Assembly (NCBI GenBank): GCA_036852015.1
Contig: JAANDG010000256.1
Span: forward strand, 62,001-126,000
Reading direction: 5' to 3'
Length of the DNA: 64,000 nucleotides
Source: Pelodera strongyloides
Lineage: Eukaryota; Nematoda; Chromadorea; Rhabditida; Rhabditidae
The translations under genes and the position numbers were made by a program. The notes beneath the pieces are model-generated. The model did no database searches. It had not been told where the DNA came from and saw only the letters and a program-made list of their open reading frames with translations. Positions 12,414 through 23,300 of this stretch are shown here, piece after piece (within the stretch, counting starts at the first letter, position 1; each line of letters opens with the position of its first letter).

Positions 12414-15212
12414 TTTTAACAAATAATAATGCTAAACAAGTAAACATATGTATATTCCTTAGATAAAGCCACTTGCGAGATATTCTTACGTTATGTTCAC
12501 ACCTTTCCATCTAAGGAAAAAAGAATAATGAAAGTCATATTATAATAAAAAGAGTAAATTATTATAAATAGGATAGCTATCCCAAATACTAATAGACAAC
12601 AATAATAATGATTATAGTAGAAAAAAAAAAAAAAAATTAAAATTAAAATGATCAAATTAAAATAAATCCAATTTGAAAAATAGCACTGTGTTTATTTTTA
12701 ATTATTGTACTTATCCCTTAATCATGTATGATTCGTGCGCATCTTTATGATGTAATAAATTATTATTATAACTATCAGAAAACAATTAAACCTTTGTGGA
12801 AAAATAGTACTAAAAAGAAATATATTAAGCAATGCAAAATAATGCAAATATGCAAGCAACCTTAGTTATAACGGTGCTAGTACTAAATTTTAAAAACAAT
12901 AAAAAGCCCGTTAGATAAAGTCACAAAACTGTAGATGAAGACACACTGCAATAGTAGTTGAATCGAATGTAGTACAATTATTGATGGTAGAGATAGAAGA
13001 TCCATCAGAAGCAGTAATATACAATAGCCCTGCCCCGTGTATCGCTACTTAGATCAAGCTTCAGATCAAATCAAGCTAAAGTGAAGACCCGCGTGGCACG
13101 GTCAAAGCTTGAACAACGGTAAAGCTAGGCACGGCCAGGATTTAAACAAATAAAAACAAAACACGTCGCCCCCGGGAATATCGCGGAAGGCGATGTAATT
13201 TATGTAACTTAACTATAACAATAATATAGAAAATATTAGGAAGAATATTTTTGCAAACGTAGCAAACCAAAGATCTACAAAAACAGGGATTTTGCAGAAA
13301 CCGCGGGAGCCCTAATGAGGCATTCCCGCGGCCCTTTTTTAAGATCCAAAAAACTATCCCTGAATAGCTAATGAACGCGCACGACTGAAACCCAGTTATA
13401 AAAACACAGTAAAGGGTTCCAACCCTATTACGTACCAGAAAATAGTAGAGACGATAGAAGACTAGACAAAATAGGTAGCATGGGTCAGCAGCAGGAGAAG
13501 ACGGTTAGATAGCACCAGTAGGGATATATAAACCCCCCGCTGGACGCTCAAGGCAGGATAAAGTTCCTGAGGACAGCTCGTGTCCGCGACGTCAAACAAC
13601 AATCGTCCGCCGCCAACTCCTGCCACGTCCATTCGTCACCACCTTCCACAGGACCCCGTCTACCTAAGCCTAAGCCACCGATTCAGTTAATAAACTATTG
13701 TGAAGCCAGTCTAGAACCCACATTGCGCCCACATTTGTCGAGGTCGAGTTATTTTCCCAATCGTTCCTAAGTTCAAAGCCAGTCCGGAGAGATTTTACTA
13801 TAGCTTTTTACAGGAAAATGTGTGGTCACTGCGCAAACCCATTACCAGGTTACTATGAAAATTGTGATCCTCGTCTTCATCATCAATACAGTGGTACTGT
13901 TAGGAGGAGTGATGAGAGATCACATTCACGATTACAGGTGGGAGAAGGATACTGTACCGAAGGGGAATCATCTTCACTACGGCAAGTCGGAGAGGTTTAG
14001 AGATAGATAGTTACCGAGTTACCGTACATAGGACCATATTCACGAATTACCATGCCATTTGAGAAAGACCTAGATAAGGGTACTGTACTTTATTAGAAGA
14101 GATAGTTGTGGACGATTGAGGTGGTATTAGTTTGCGAAACACAGTAAATAGGGGACCCATAGACGACATTTCAGTATTGAACAATGCTATGCGGAGCAGA
14201 AAAAACTGGATGCTGGAACGGCAGCCTTGCCAGAAGCCTATTCATTTCTATTGAACGACACAAATGTATGACTACTTTTTGGCATTCGACTATCAATAAC
14301 TTTCGCCTTGCCGTACCATCTTTTCGCGTACTTCGGAACAAACCGCGCAGTTCGGATTTGGTTCTCTGCAACGAAGGAACTACGATATGGGGGCTAGTTT
14401 CTGGCTATCGACTGAAATAGTACCATATAAGATAATCCATACTATAGCAACTTTCTATCACTTGTAGGGCAATCCGTGGGATCCGAACTACGAATCCCTC
14501 CTCTACAAATTCTCACCGCACACCCGAAGCCGACTGAAGAAGAAAGGCGAAACTGTTAATGTTGGTTTTCTTTTCTGAATAGTTACTTTATAGACAACAC
14601 TGCACTCCGTATAATGTACTATTTCCCGTTCTAGCGTAATCTTGCATCTTACGTCACTAGTATTGACTAGTATCACTACACTGGGGAAACTTGGCGACGT
14701 CGCCGCGCCAAAAATGAGGGTCCGCCACAGCGGGGCTGCGCACTGCGCCTAGAGCGCGCGGTAGGCGCGCCACAGGTGCGCGAAAGGATATTCAACTCAG
14801 TTGGGCGAACCTGCGGCGAACTTTTCGTAGGTTCCGCGGCAAGTCCGCCGTATGTGCGCTCCAGATGCGCCCTGAGACCGCCGTAGGTGCGCCATTTACC
14901 ATTCGCGCAGTCCGGCGCACCCGCCGCGCACCATAGGCGGATTGCGCGGCACCGCTGTGGCGGACCCTCATTTTTGGCGCGGCGATGTCGCGAAGTTTCA
15001 CGTTGTAGTAGCATCATACATCACTAATCTTGTACTGTCACCAGGGAAGGCAATGTTCGTGTAGTAATTTAACAAAAATAATATCATACTTTCAGCCCAA
15101 CAAGAATTACTTCGTTCCGAATAATTTATTCGAGCGTCACTCGAAAGAATCTCCAATGAAACTTCCTCCAGATGTTCTTCAAGAAAATGGAGAGACCGAA
15201 AAATTATTATAA
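5313..15212 (+). CDS. Uncharacterised multi-pass membrane protein, intron-hosting an LTR retrotransposon
   Basis: Twelve exons keep one frame with matching intron phases: 5313-5363, 5562-5663, 5926-6055, 6217-6329, 6632-6694, 7175-7272, 7560-7708, 7910-8066, 8275-8390, 13814-13848, 14468-14560 (or 14554) and 15096-15212. The product is about 407 residues. Three hydrophobic segments are obvious: LTGLVVALTFCIILMIYL in exon 3, MNGVAFYLLTLLGLGIVW in exon 7 and YLAVIIGGLLILSELF in exon 9. Between the first two is a charged region (LATTYYRKESLEKLFWDEAE), between the last two a hydrophilic 85-residue loop, and after the third a basic/proline-rich tail containing GNPWDPNYE. I do not recognise the family. 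The 5.4-kb intron between 8390 and 13814 is almost entirely a complete LTR element in the same orientation, and exon phases match across it. Uncertain points are the true first exon and whether transcripts splice over the element. Confidence 0.65.
7007..7092. repeat. (TA)n microsatellite
   Basis: About 85 bp of almost pure TA dinucleotides with a few interruptions, inside the fifth intron of the membrane-protein gene. Such tracts form cruciforms and vary in length between individuals. Confidence 0.9.
7787..7880. repeat. poly(A) run followed by (GA)n tract
   Basis: A run of roughly forty A residues is followed directly by about twenty-five GA units, making a purine-only strand of nearly 95 bp. 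It sits in the intron before the exon starting at 7910. A normal pyrimidine tract (CCCTTTCTTTCAG) still precedes that exon, so splicing need not be affected. Confidence 0.9.
8775..9330 (+). repeat. 5' LTR of the gag-only retrotransposon
   Basis: This 556-bp repeat contains a TATA-box-like TATATAAA at 9121-9128 and an AATAAA at 9285-9290, about 45 bp before its end. That order (TATA, then polyadenylation signal) is expected of an LTR promoter/terminator. A short hairpin-forming GC-rich word (CCGCGGGAGCC...CCCGCGG) lies near 8898-8930. Confidence 0.92.
9331..9348 (+). other. Putative tRNA primer-binding site
   Basis: The sequence TGGTGCACCGTCGGG follows the 5' LTR without a gap. A leading TGG complements the CCA tail of a tRNA. 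The acceptor-stem-like part (TGCACC) resembles a glycine-type tRNA end, but the matching tRNA is not in this window. Confidence 0.6.
9392..9467 (+). repeat. Three-copy 26-bp tandem repeat in retrotransposon leader
   Basis: Three imperfect copies of GGTCTAGGCGGGACCRAAAACCG-type units follow one another just downstream of the primer-binding site. The position suggests leader RNA or packaging structure, but that is inference. Confidence 0.75.
9753..10128 (+). repeat. Five-copy ~72-bp tandem repeat in retrotransposon leader
   Basis: Units of 70-74 bp run in tandem, each containing AGAATTCGCCGCACAAAGGC, ACACGGGAACGCCGCAGAAA and CCCCAGACAAACTCCGAACA. Small length changes in a GA run alter the frame between units, so this is not a coding repeat. 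The array is bracketed by a longer direct repeat (about 9650-9730 and 10130-10220) with the words CCATACGAAGACGCGCCGC and AAGATAGCGCCGAAGACGC. It may be part of the untranslated, possibly packaging, leader. Confidence 0.85.
10788..11906 (+). CDS. Gag-like polyprotein with three CCHC zinc knuckles
   Basis: A single ORF of about 372 residues from the ATG at 10788; the frame is open back to 10710, but the upstream part is hydrophobic and unlike Gag. The N-terminal half is charged and helical. A low-complexity acidic/glutamine/lysine region follows. The C-terminus has three C-X2-C-X4-H-X4-C knuckles in succession: CAFCKERNHISSEC, CVKCLNVGHSARYC and CMHCGKRIHNSALC. This is the nucleocapsid-type RNA-binding module of retroelement Gags, and triple knuckles are common in BEL/Pao elements. 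The ORF is intact, in keeping with the young LTRs. No protease or polymerase domain follows, so it stands alone. Confidence 0.85.
   Translation: MASKIEKNFIALQVKIETLIMEINLVIRKSGEECLNIVNWEDRHEERGKAMIHELRTRAKYMMGRIKTTSNNICIIIEEANKLKKYQKSQVDDITGIIRELTEKFIEVVRNVHFCFITMKIKEEEVIRLLEDLNSTIAFESYEYDIGVDNLIEDIYVNENEQDEESKSASQIRDDCRQIQNNKFETGTKTQTQPGEISRDKNDTTSAMTSKLGLLIKENVDTPRVRTQGKQKEEPNEKILEKEMGQKCDTIQDPLNFVEEHTRVKEKHERSTVNTEDLELIMNNLRITTKPCAFCKERNHISSECKSYKTVVEREAIIQQQGNCVKCLNVGHSARYCRTNRKCMHCGKRIHNSALCYKLEKGKLKRKQKSDI
11907..13178 (+). other. Retrotransposon 3' internal region without pol
   Basis: This is about 1.27 kb of AT-rich sequence with poly(A) runs at 12381-12409 and 12620-12636. No ORF has reverse-transcriptase, protease or integrase motifs. 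A polypurine tract would be expected directly before 13179; the sequence there is CCCCCGGGAA, a poor match. The region may be filler, or it may replace a deleted pol. Confidence 0.7.
13179..13734 (+). repeat. 3' LTR of the gag-only retrotransposon
   Basis: This repeat matches the 5' LTR along its full length apart from one transition (C at 13695). The TATA-like word is at 13525-13532 and the AATAAA near 13689. It is followed by the second TTGT target duplication at 13735-13738, about 75 bp upstream of the next host exon. Confidence 0.92.
14686..14999. mobile_element. GC-rich TIR element (MITE), family A copy 1
   Basis: About 48 bp at the left end (starting GAAACTTGGCGACGTCGCC) is repeated inverted at the right end with three or four mismatches. 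Both ends include GGGTCCGCCACAGCGG. The interior is rich in GCGCC and GGCGC words, far more GC-rich than its surroundings. It lies in the last intron of the membrane-protein gene. No clear target duplication is visible. A decayed relative lies at about 40424-40620. Confidence 0.8.
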
Positions 15213-15336
15213 AAATTAACCTTTCCAAAGATTTATTCCTTTTTTTATTCTCTAAACGGTGCTCGCTCTTCTCCATTACCTAATATACCAGTCACCCAAA
15301 TCTTTCGACCTGACAACAATTCGTATCTGAAAATCT

Positions 15337-15759
15337 ATGTTTTTCGCGTGGGCTTCACTGTATATTCGGCTAAATAAATGTGCAATGTCAGCCTTGGTTT
15401 CTTATTTATTTATTAGTTCAACTTTATTGCTTTATGATATGTGTGAACGTTTTGATAGAACACAATTAAGTGTGAACACAATTAAATGGACACGTGAACA
15501 GAAAGTTGTTTATTCCACGTTAACAGAATCTGCCACACTACACCAAGTGGCTTCAAGAGAATGCAAAACTTGCACAATTATAAAACCGAGTATATTTATA
15601 CACATCGAGTATCAACAAGCGATACTTTTCCAGAACAACATGCTTAAATGCCAACTTCCTATAAGACGACCTAATAATTCTTTACGTAAAGAAATCATGG
15701 TGCTTTTTAGCAGAAACCGAATTCGCCAAGCTTTGGATTCTACACTCAACGTTTTTTGA
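15337..15759 (+). CDS. Hypothetical 140-residue ORF downstream of the membrane-protein gene
   Basis: An uninterrupted ATG-to-TGA reading frame of 140 codons, with an AATAAA near 15831. The N-terminus is hydrophobic (ALVSYLFISSTLLLYDM) and a CKTC pair occurs in the middle. Codon use is not obviously aberrant, but no splice sites or homology support it. It may simply be 3' untranslated sequence of the preceding gene. Confidence 0.2.
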   Translation: MFFAWASLYIRLNKCAMSALVSYLFISSTLLLYDMCERFDRTQLSVNTIKWTREQKVVYSTLTESATLHQVASRECKTCTIIKPSIFIHIEYQQAILFQNNMLKCQLPIRRPNNSLRKEIMVLFSRNRIRQALDSTLNVF

Positions 15760-17337
15760 TATGTTGTAGAGTTTAATTTCATTCAATTTGCTATGTTCAT
15801 TCAATTTACAAAAATCAAAAAATCCAATCAATAAAAGATTGCACTTTGAACACTAAACTTTGCCGTCCTTCCTTTTTAGGGGAAGGCACGACTGTCCTCT
15901 TTACGTAGTTCGAACACTCATACCGTACACTCGCGACTCGTGACGTTTCCAGCTTACCGTAATCCGGAAACATCATAATTAAGCAAAACACCGACAGATC
16001 TCCTGTTCGGATCTATTCAAAGTCGTTTAGCACCTGCGAAGGGAGCACAAACAGTTCCCAAGGGATTAGTATTTACAACCGATGCAAGGTCTCGGTCCCC
16101 GGTTTGACTTCGCTCAGAAGGCAGCTAATTTCTAACCCTCTAGTCGCCCTCTTGGCATACTGTGCTAGTTCTGAAGTTGCTTTATTGAGAAACCCATGGT
16201 CTCCCATATGGCGTCAGATCATGGTGCAGTTCTGTCCAGACTGGCAGCTAACAAAGGCCGTCCTTCTTTGAAGGAATAGATCTTGCTGCATTGGGGATGG
16301 TTTATATATACTCCCCCAAACCCGAGCAGTCCAACCGTCCGTGGCCGTAATCTGTTTCATTTCTTTTCGGCTAGAGTCTTTATGTCATCTCTCTCTCTCT
16401 CTCTCTCGGGCACTCATACTCATAAGTGCCGCTTTTTGGACGAATGAAACCCTGCGCCACAGCGCTTTTTAGTTAACTGTTGAAAGCTTGGCGAATTCTT
16501 TCACAATTGTATACATATCTAATTTAATAAAAGTGGGGGTAAGACGCATTTCATTTGCTAGTTACTTTTCATCTGCTAAGCAGCAAATAACACAGACACA
16601 GATGATCTAACGTGACTATAGATCGAAAGAAACTCCTACTCTGAGACTCTGAGGTAACGGAGATACACAGCCAGCAATGGTTGTCAAGTGCGTACCTCGT
16701 CACATATTATGAACTATGAAATTTAAAAAAGAATGAAACGACAACTTCAAAAATCAGCCTCTTGCTGGGGATATGCAATAGACAAAGGCAAAAATGGATA
16801 TGCTGCAATAATCTAAGCGATACAAAAAGCCCGGAACAAGTGCACTAATCTATGTAAATAGAAATCACAATCGAATGAATATAACTGCGAGTGGTAAGAA
16901 AGGATAAATTCAAAAGCTTAGTAGTTGCAAGTGTTAGAGTCACAAGTAGCTCGACACGTAACGAAGGATCTTCCATATACAAGAATACAATTTTTCAAAG
17001 GCGAGCGAGGAGGGGGTGGAATAGTAGAAAAAATATAATAGCACATATGCGTTATGAAATAAGCCTATGATAGGCGTATAGCCTAAACACAGCTAATGTT
17101 AATGAAAGTTGGAGATATAGTGGGGAAGGATTAGCGTAAGTGCGTGCGCGTAAATAAGAGTTATTTTGACCGCGACACCTTAAATGGGTGACTACTCGTT
17201 TATCTAGGCTCCTTTGGTAATTTACAATGTATATCCATAGGGCTATTCCGAGGGGACCGGGAAGGCGGTAATAAACAGAAACCTGTTACATCAAGACTCA
17301 GACCAGAAGCGATGTCGATTCGTCCAACGGAAGCAAT
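15760..17337. other. Intergenic region between convergent genes
   Basis: This lies between the end of the rightward membrane-protein gene and the stop of the leftward maelstrom gene. It contains a short (TC)n run at about 16387-16407. I find no tRNA-like structure, conserved RNA or convincing exon. Confidence 0.4.
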
Positions 17338-20300
17338 TCACTCGACAGCTCTTTCCCCGAATAATAATCCCATCGAATGTTGCATGGTCAGTTTATACAA
17401 ACGACGAGCTGAAAGATAAATGTTCAAATAAAATTGTATCATGAATTCATGTCAGTCTAGTGATGTTAAGGACACTAAGTAATTGAGGTGCGTTAGGCTT
17501 CGACAATGCCTAAACATCCAAACGCATGAAAAGTAGTACACCATTAGTTGTGGAAAAACGGAAAACAAACATTTCAGCACCATTGATAAGACCCAATAAA
17601 ACCATAAATTTACGGGAAAAGAAAAGATACCAGAATGGAAAGACTTAAACAAGAAAACTCACGAATATCAGGGTTTTCCACGTTTCGCGTTCGATTTTCT
17701 TCATACAAAATCCTCATCTTTTCCGTTTCACACCACTCCACTTCGGCATCCGTCCTAAAGGAATTATGATAAATATTACATTCTGGTAACTTATAATAAT
17801 ACAAATAACGCCCATTACCAAACAACAACAAAGAAATGTGGGAATGCACGTTTCTCAAGCTGATAGAAGTATAGAAGGGACAATCGCCAGTGATAACTTA
17901 CATTGGGCATAGATACCCATCGGTTCCGTGACCAACTGGCGAGATTCGTCCATACCGCCCTGAATACACCAAACAATCACTGAAAGAACTGAAACTCTTT
18001 AATAGGAAGGGAAGTGAAATACAAATTAAAAAGAGAGAACAGAGAACATATAACGCAAAACATTAATTTCCATACATAATCATGTCAAATATGATTTGAA
18101 AAGTGTGATTATAAAAAGCTATAAAGTTCCTGTTTCCGGTAACGCATTACAGAATACTCACCATCTGTTTCTTCCCTTTCAAAGGCAAGACTAGTTCTGG
18201 TTCTATGCCCGTGACGGCACTCAACTGGGGAATTGTTCTGGAATTAAAACAGAAATAGAAATTACAGTAAGAAAGGCATATTGCTGAATGCAAAGACTTG
18301 TCTGACTAAATAAATCCTTGCATGGAAGATGCAAAAATATGGGTTATAAGAATGCAAGGCTACCGCGACGAAATAGAAAGACTTGTTTGACTAAATAAAA
18401 ATATGTATGTAGGATGCAAAAAAATGGTCCTTAAGAACCTAAACGCATTCTCACCTCAATATGGTGATTATGCCCACGAAAAGCAGACGGCTGAGATGGA
18501 CGGCGACTACGGTAGTCATCTACGCTCATTTCGGTCATTCCTGCCAACGACACAGCAATTAATGATTACCCACAAGTGATATCACCATATAACACTTAAA
18601 GAATGCACAGTACAAGAAGCACTGAACACCAATAACTAGGTATAGCACCTAGACTCTGATTGTTCATTGTACATTTAACGATTAAGTTACGAAACCCGGG
18701 GTGTGTGACTGGTTCATCTTACAATTCGATTGTAAAGTATTTACAAAGAATCAGAAGAGTACTGCATCAAAAAATAAAGCAGATTAACATACCGTGTTCG
18801 AGAGCTGCCGTCTGATCCCCTTCATATGGGCTCGTATTTCGTGGGGATACTTCATTTCCATATTCAATCAATAGATCGGGAGTGCGGAGGTGTCGGTCTC
18901 GCTCTATTAGTGAGCGATAGACACCTCCATTCAACTCACTGCCATTCGGCCTGGAAAGAAAAGTATTTGCAGAATTACTGCCTAACTATTTGAATTGATT
19001 CGATTCACGTAAAAGATTATAATACAGAGACTCATTCATACTGTGAAGATGTCAGACAGTTACGAAAAACAGAACCCCACGTATTCTACATGCTCAAGCC
19101 TACACATGTTAATTGTAATGTGTTTGCGGTATTCATATATTGATAAATAAACACTCGGAAATACCCAATAAATTACAACTCACAATTATAGCTTGATTTA
19201 TGGACAATCCAAGAAAAATGATCTCACCCAGTTCCGACGGACACCCCTTGCCCAGCTATTTGTGTCCCAATGTAGGGTTCGCACAATAAGAACTCCTGCC
19301 TGCTGACTGGGTTGAAACCAGCCAGTCGCGTTCTCCAACAATGGTTGAAGAAACACTGTCTGAACAAGAAATATTGGGAATCAAAACAACACCCTCAAAT
19401 TACTCCAGGAAGAACTAAAAGCAATGTTTCAATGTTCAATACAGTAATCTACAAAAAGCCCTCATCGTTGCTGCAACCTGCAACGGACTAGGCCACACAT
19501 AGCCGGAGAACAAAAAAAAGTTCAATAAACTGACAGACGATCACAGACAATTAAAACAAACGTACGCAGTTGAGACTGCACGCGCGAGTGTGCAGTGAAA
19601 TGCCTGGTCGGGGGAGGAGTGCTTGTGGCAGACACACAGAAAACGGATCGAATCCTTGGGCATCAGGGGGATGTTCAGACCGTCGTCCACATAGTCTGCA
19701 ACAATCATCCCGTTTTAACGATCTTAGGCTTTTGGACACCGTTTCAAAACGTAGTAGTATTGTTCATGCTAAATGGATTGGAGGAGCATGCAGTCATACT
19801 CCGGGCTTGAGAAATCAACTAAATATAACAGACTTTGAACTCTTTCCTATAATGGTACAAAACTATTTGGTTAAGGATGGCATATCTTACCATCACTCTC
19901 CGGGCGCTGGTACACAACTGAATCGTCCTTTTTCTCTTGAAAACGTCTATGCATTTGCAGCACAACATCTTCGAATGTGTAGAAAAAGGGGAGCCGGTCT
20001 GCACAAATAAACAGTGACCATTTATAGACGAATTAACTACAATCACGTCGCATTGTGCTCGATGCAATAACTATTTACAGTTTACGTTAACATCCAACTT
20101 AAAGCGAAATACCGGCCGGTTTTTGAAACGCATCGAGTACTCCCTGCTTTCCTATGCTTCATATGCAAATGAGCATAAATTTGAATAAAAAAATAGACCC
20201 CTTTTAGCATAAATGCATAAGAATGCTGATATTTGAGATGCGTTTCAAAAACCGGCCGGTATTTCGCTTTAACGTACATTTACTAATTAGAGAATTTTAA

Positions 20301-23300
20301 AGGGAGACACTGTAATAAACACATCCATTTTCAATTACGGCACGCAAAATTTGGTCATGGTGGTAGGCCTCTCTAATCATTACAGCAAACATATGGTGAT
20401 AATAACAACACAATCGTTACAAATGAAAACAGAATAAATGTTCACCATGCAGATGGTCCAGTGCGCCCCGTTGATTTCTAGCTGCATGCGCCAAGAAGAA
20501 AAGAGACCCGGAAACCTAAAGAGTTAATAATCTACCGTGTTGATAAGAAACATAGAGAGAGAGAGAGAGAGAGAGAGAGAGCACAGGACAGACATATTCA
20601 AGAAGAAGTCTATCCTCATCTTATGTGTTTATTAGTCAAAGTTTAGTCAAAGAATTAGTCAAGACAAAGAAAGTCAAAGAAAGAATTAGTCAAACAAACA
20701 AAGGGTAAATAACCTTGTTCCATTCGTGTGGCTGTACGGTGAGGTAGGCATTGGAATATTGCCCGAGGAAATTAAAAATGGCATCGTAGGCCTGAAAAGT
20801 CATCATTAAAAACCACACATAGACTGTCACATATTCATAAAAATGATCGTGCCTAATACCAAAGCACAACAAGTACAGTATTTATCACGTCATTTAACAT
20901 GCTCCGTCGGTTGACAAATAGAAATTAATGATTCGAACCTCAACAGGGAAACACCCGTATATAGTCTTGTCCTCAGACACTTTTTTAAGTATTGCCTGTG
21001 TTTTGTTCGCTACCACTGATTGCTTTTAATATTATAAAATGAAGATTATCACTACCTCATCAACAGGCCAGTGATCTGGAGTGAGCGGCATATCGTGGAA
21101 AAGGCCGGTGATTTCCTCTGCAAAACAAATGTCTAGCAAAATCAAAAAAGGTTAAATCTGCCCTTAATATTGGAAGCAAAATAATTGATACCAGACAATT
21201 AATAACCAACATAGAAATCGTTGTGCAAGAGCTCAATGAAGAACTATACTCTCTAAAAGCAAGAAAAAAACAGAGGGAAAACTGAATATAGTCAAAACAC
21301 CATAATGCAATGTTTTAGCTGTAATAAATGAATAATACATATTAATAAAAATTAATAATAATAATGATAATAATAATAAAAACGTGCCTTGTTTGAAGAA
21401 ATCATGTCTTCTCGACGTCGGAATTCCATCGCAACCGTAGAGTGCACGACTCGAGTATTCAATGAGAAAAGTTCGATACGCCTCAAAAATGTATTCTTTT
21501 ACAAATACATATACAAACGTTTAAAACCTAAACTACACTTACAATACTGTAAATGGTATTTGTAACTGTAGCATGACATTATTTGTAAGAATAGTAAGCA
21601 GTAAAATTAACATACAAAAAATTATTTGCAAACATTTCGATAATAAATATTAATATTTTAGGAAGAGCATGTCATTCCGAAACAATGAGAAAAAGGCACA
21701 TTGAACATAAAGAGAAATTATATGGAGCTAGATATAATATACATAAGCTACATGTACGAAATAAACCCACCATAACTCCTCTCATTAGATTGAATACAAT
21801 AATTGAGACTTCCGATGGATGGACCCGAGCCTCATAGTTCTCCTGCCTGAACGAAACAGAACATCTCCATGGGGAAATCTTCATATCTTCATAATCATAA
21901 TATTCATAAATATTCACAAAAGACAAGTACATATAATATTATAATGCTACAAGTGAACGAAAAACATACACACTGTCAAAGATGTTAACTTTGATGAGCG
22001 CGATGGTCTGGCTCTGCAGGAATGCTGAAAACATTCCGAATCACACAAGTTGATCAAAAACTATATGTGATTAATGGAGCAACCAATACCTAGTGTTGGG
22101 TGATCAATAAAACAGTGTTAAAACATTTATCACAAACACTGTCCTCAACATATAGAACTCAGTCTCAGTCTGAAGGAACACAAAAGATGATAATACCAAA
22201 AAACCTACCCCCAATATTGTCCTTGCTTATCTCCCCCTGGAAAGACAGACGGGCGTACACGGACTCACGGCAACTCCTTCTTTTTGCAAGCACAGCCTTA
22301 CCCCAGAGAAACTGAAAGAGCAAAAAAATAGGTATGCTGACTGCGACTGCTGACCTTCATGTATTATTTCGCCGTCTTTGGGCATTGCTAGCAAATAACG
22401 GAACAAAATTTTCAAGTTTTAAACGGCACTGTACTTGTCCAGTATACTCGCAAAAGCAGGTGTCATATCGGTTCAATAAGCAAAAAAACGACTGACCAGG
22501 GGATTAAGGCCTGTAAATGCCTGGAATTCGTGTCTGGGGGCAGGTCTTTGTGCCCTTTCAGTATATTCACGTGCACGTCGGTGCGAAACTTCAGCATCAC
22601 GTAATTGAGTTTCCCTCTTAAAATAAGGACTGTGAGGTTTAGGAAAGCCTAACATTGATCATAAGAGCTTCGAAAAAAGTACACTCATAAAGAAAATTCT
22701 CAAATCGAACCTTTCGTTCCATAACTAATTGAGGGAGTTGTTGGTTTGTGTTTCGACGACGGCGCTCTTGATGCTCACGCCGTGCGGCCACCTGAATACA
22801 ATTTACAATATAACATCATTGAAACAATGAGGAGAATCCAGAATTATGTACAAGTTGGATTTCAGCATGTGTTACTCCCGCGGATTTATAATAGTAATGT
22901 TGTAATTACAATTACCGCGAAAGACAAAATAAATGAATAGTGAATATTCAAAGAAAGAATCTATGTGGAATAATTGGCATTACAAGATAACACATTCCAA
23001 TTTGACATAAATTATTTGCAGAACCATAAACATTCAAATCACAGCCGAGTAGAAGGTGTTCTTTTACAAAGGAACAATAGCAAACACTCACGTTAGGGGG
23101 TGCATTTACTTCTTGTGCCTTTGACTGAAAGCTTGTTCTCTTCTCTGCTGGAAGCGCCTGCAAAAGGATAACAATAAATATAGTCAACCTATTTAACGGT
23201 TACGACAGTACACAAAATAACTTTAATTCAATATGAACTACATTTACTACATCAATTTCTGAATAAAGTGGTATTCATATATCCATGCTATACGTATGAA

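Larger units (their letters stand above)
8775..13734 (+). mobile_element. Complete gag-only LTR retrotransposon (BEL/Pao-like)
   Basis: Two directly repeated 556-bp LTRs (8775-9330 and 13179-13734) differ at a single base (T at 9291, C at 13695). They are flanked by the 4-bp duplication TTGT (8771-8774 and 13735-13738). A primer-binding-site-like TGGTGCACCGTCGGG starts directly after the 5' LTR. The internal region holds tandem repeats and one intact Gag ORF. The 1.27 kb after Gag has no protease, reverse transcriptase, RNase H or integrase ORF. The element is therefore non-autonomous but structurally intact and recently inserted; movement would need enzymes from a related autonomous element. 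The triple CCHC knuckle arrangement resembles BEL/Pao Gags. LTR ends (TATCG...CACAT) are not the canonical TG...CA. Confidence 0.9.

Noticed and set aside
13822..14010. Separate small membrane protein starting within the exon at 13814
   Set aside because: The hydrophobic stretch lies beyond the GT donor at 13849. The upstream part fits as a 35-bp exon of the membrane-protein gene, and joining to 14468 only works in frame from that donor.
15850..17300. Possible structured RNA gene in the gap before maelstrom
   Set aside because: I looked for tRNA, snRNA and snoRNA hallmarks and found none that could be supported by eye.
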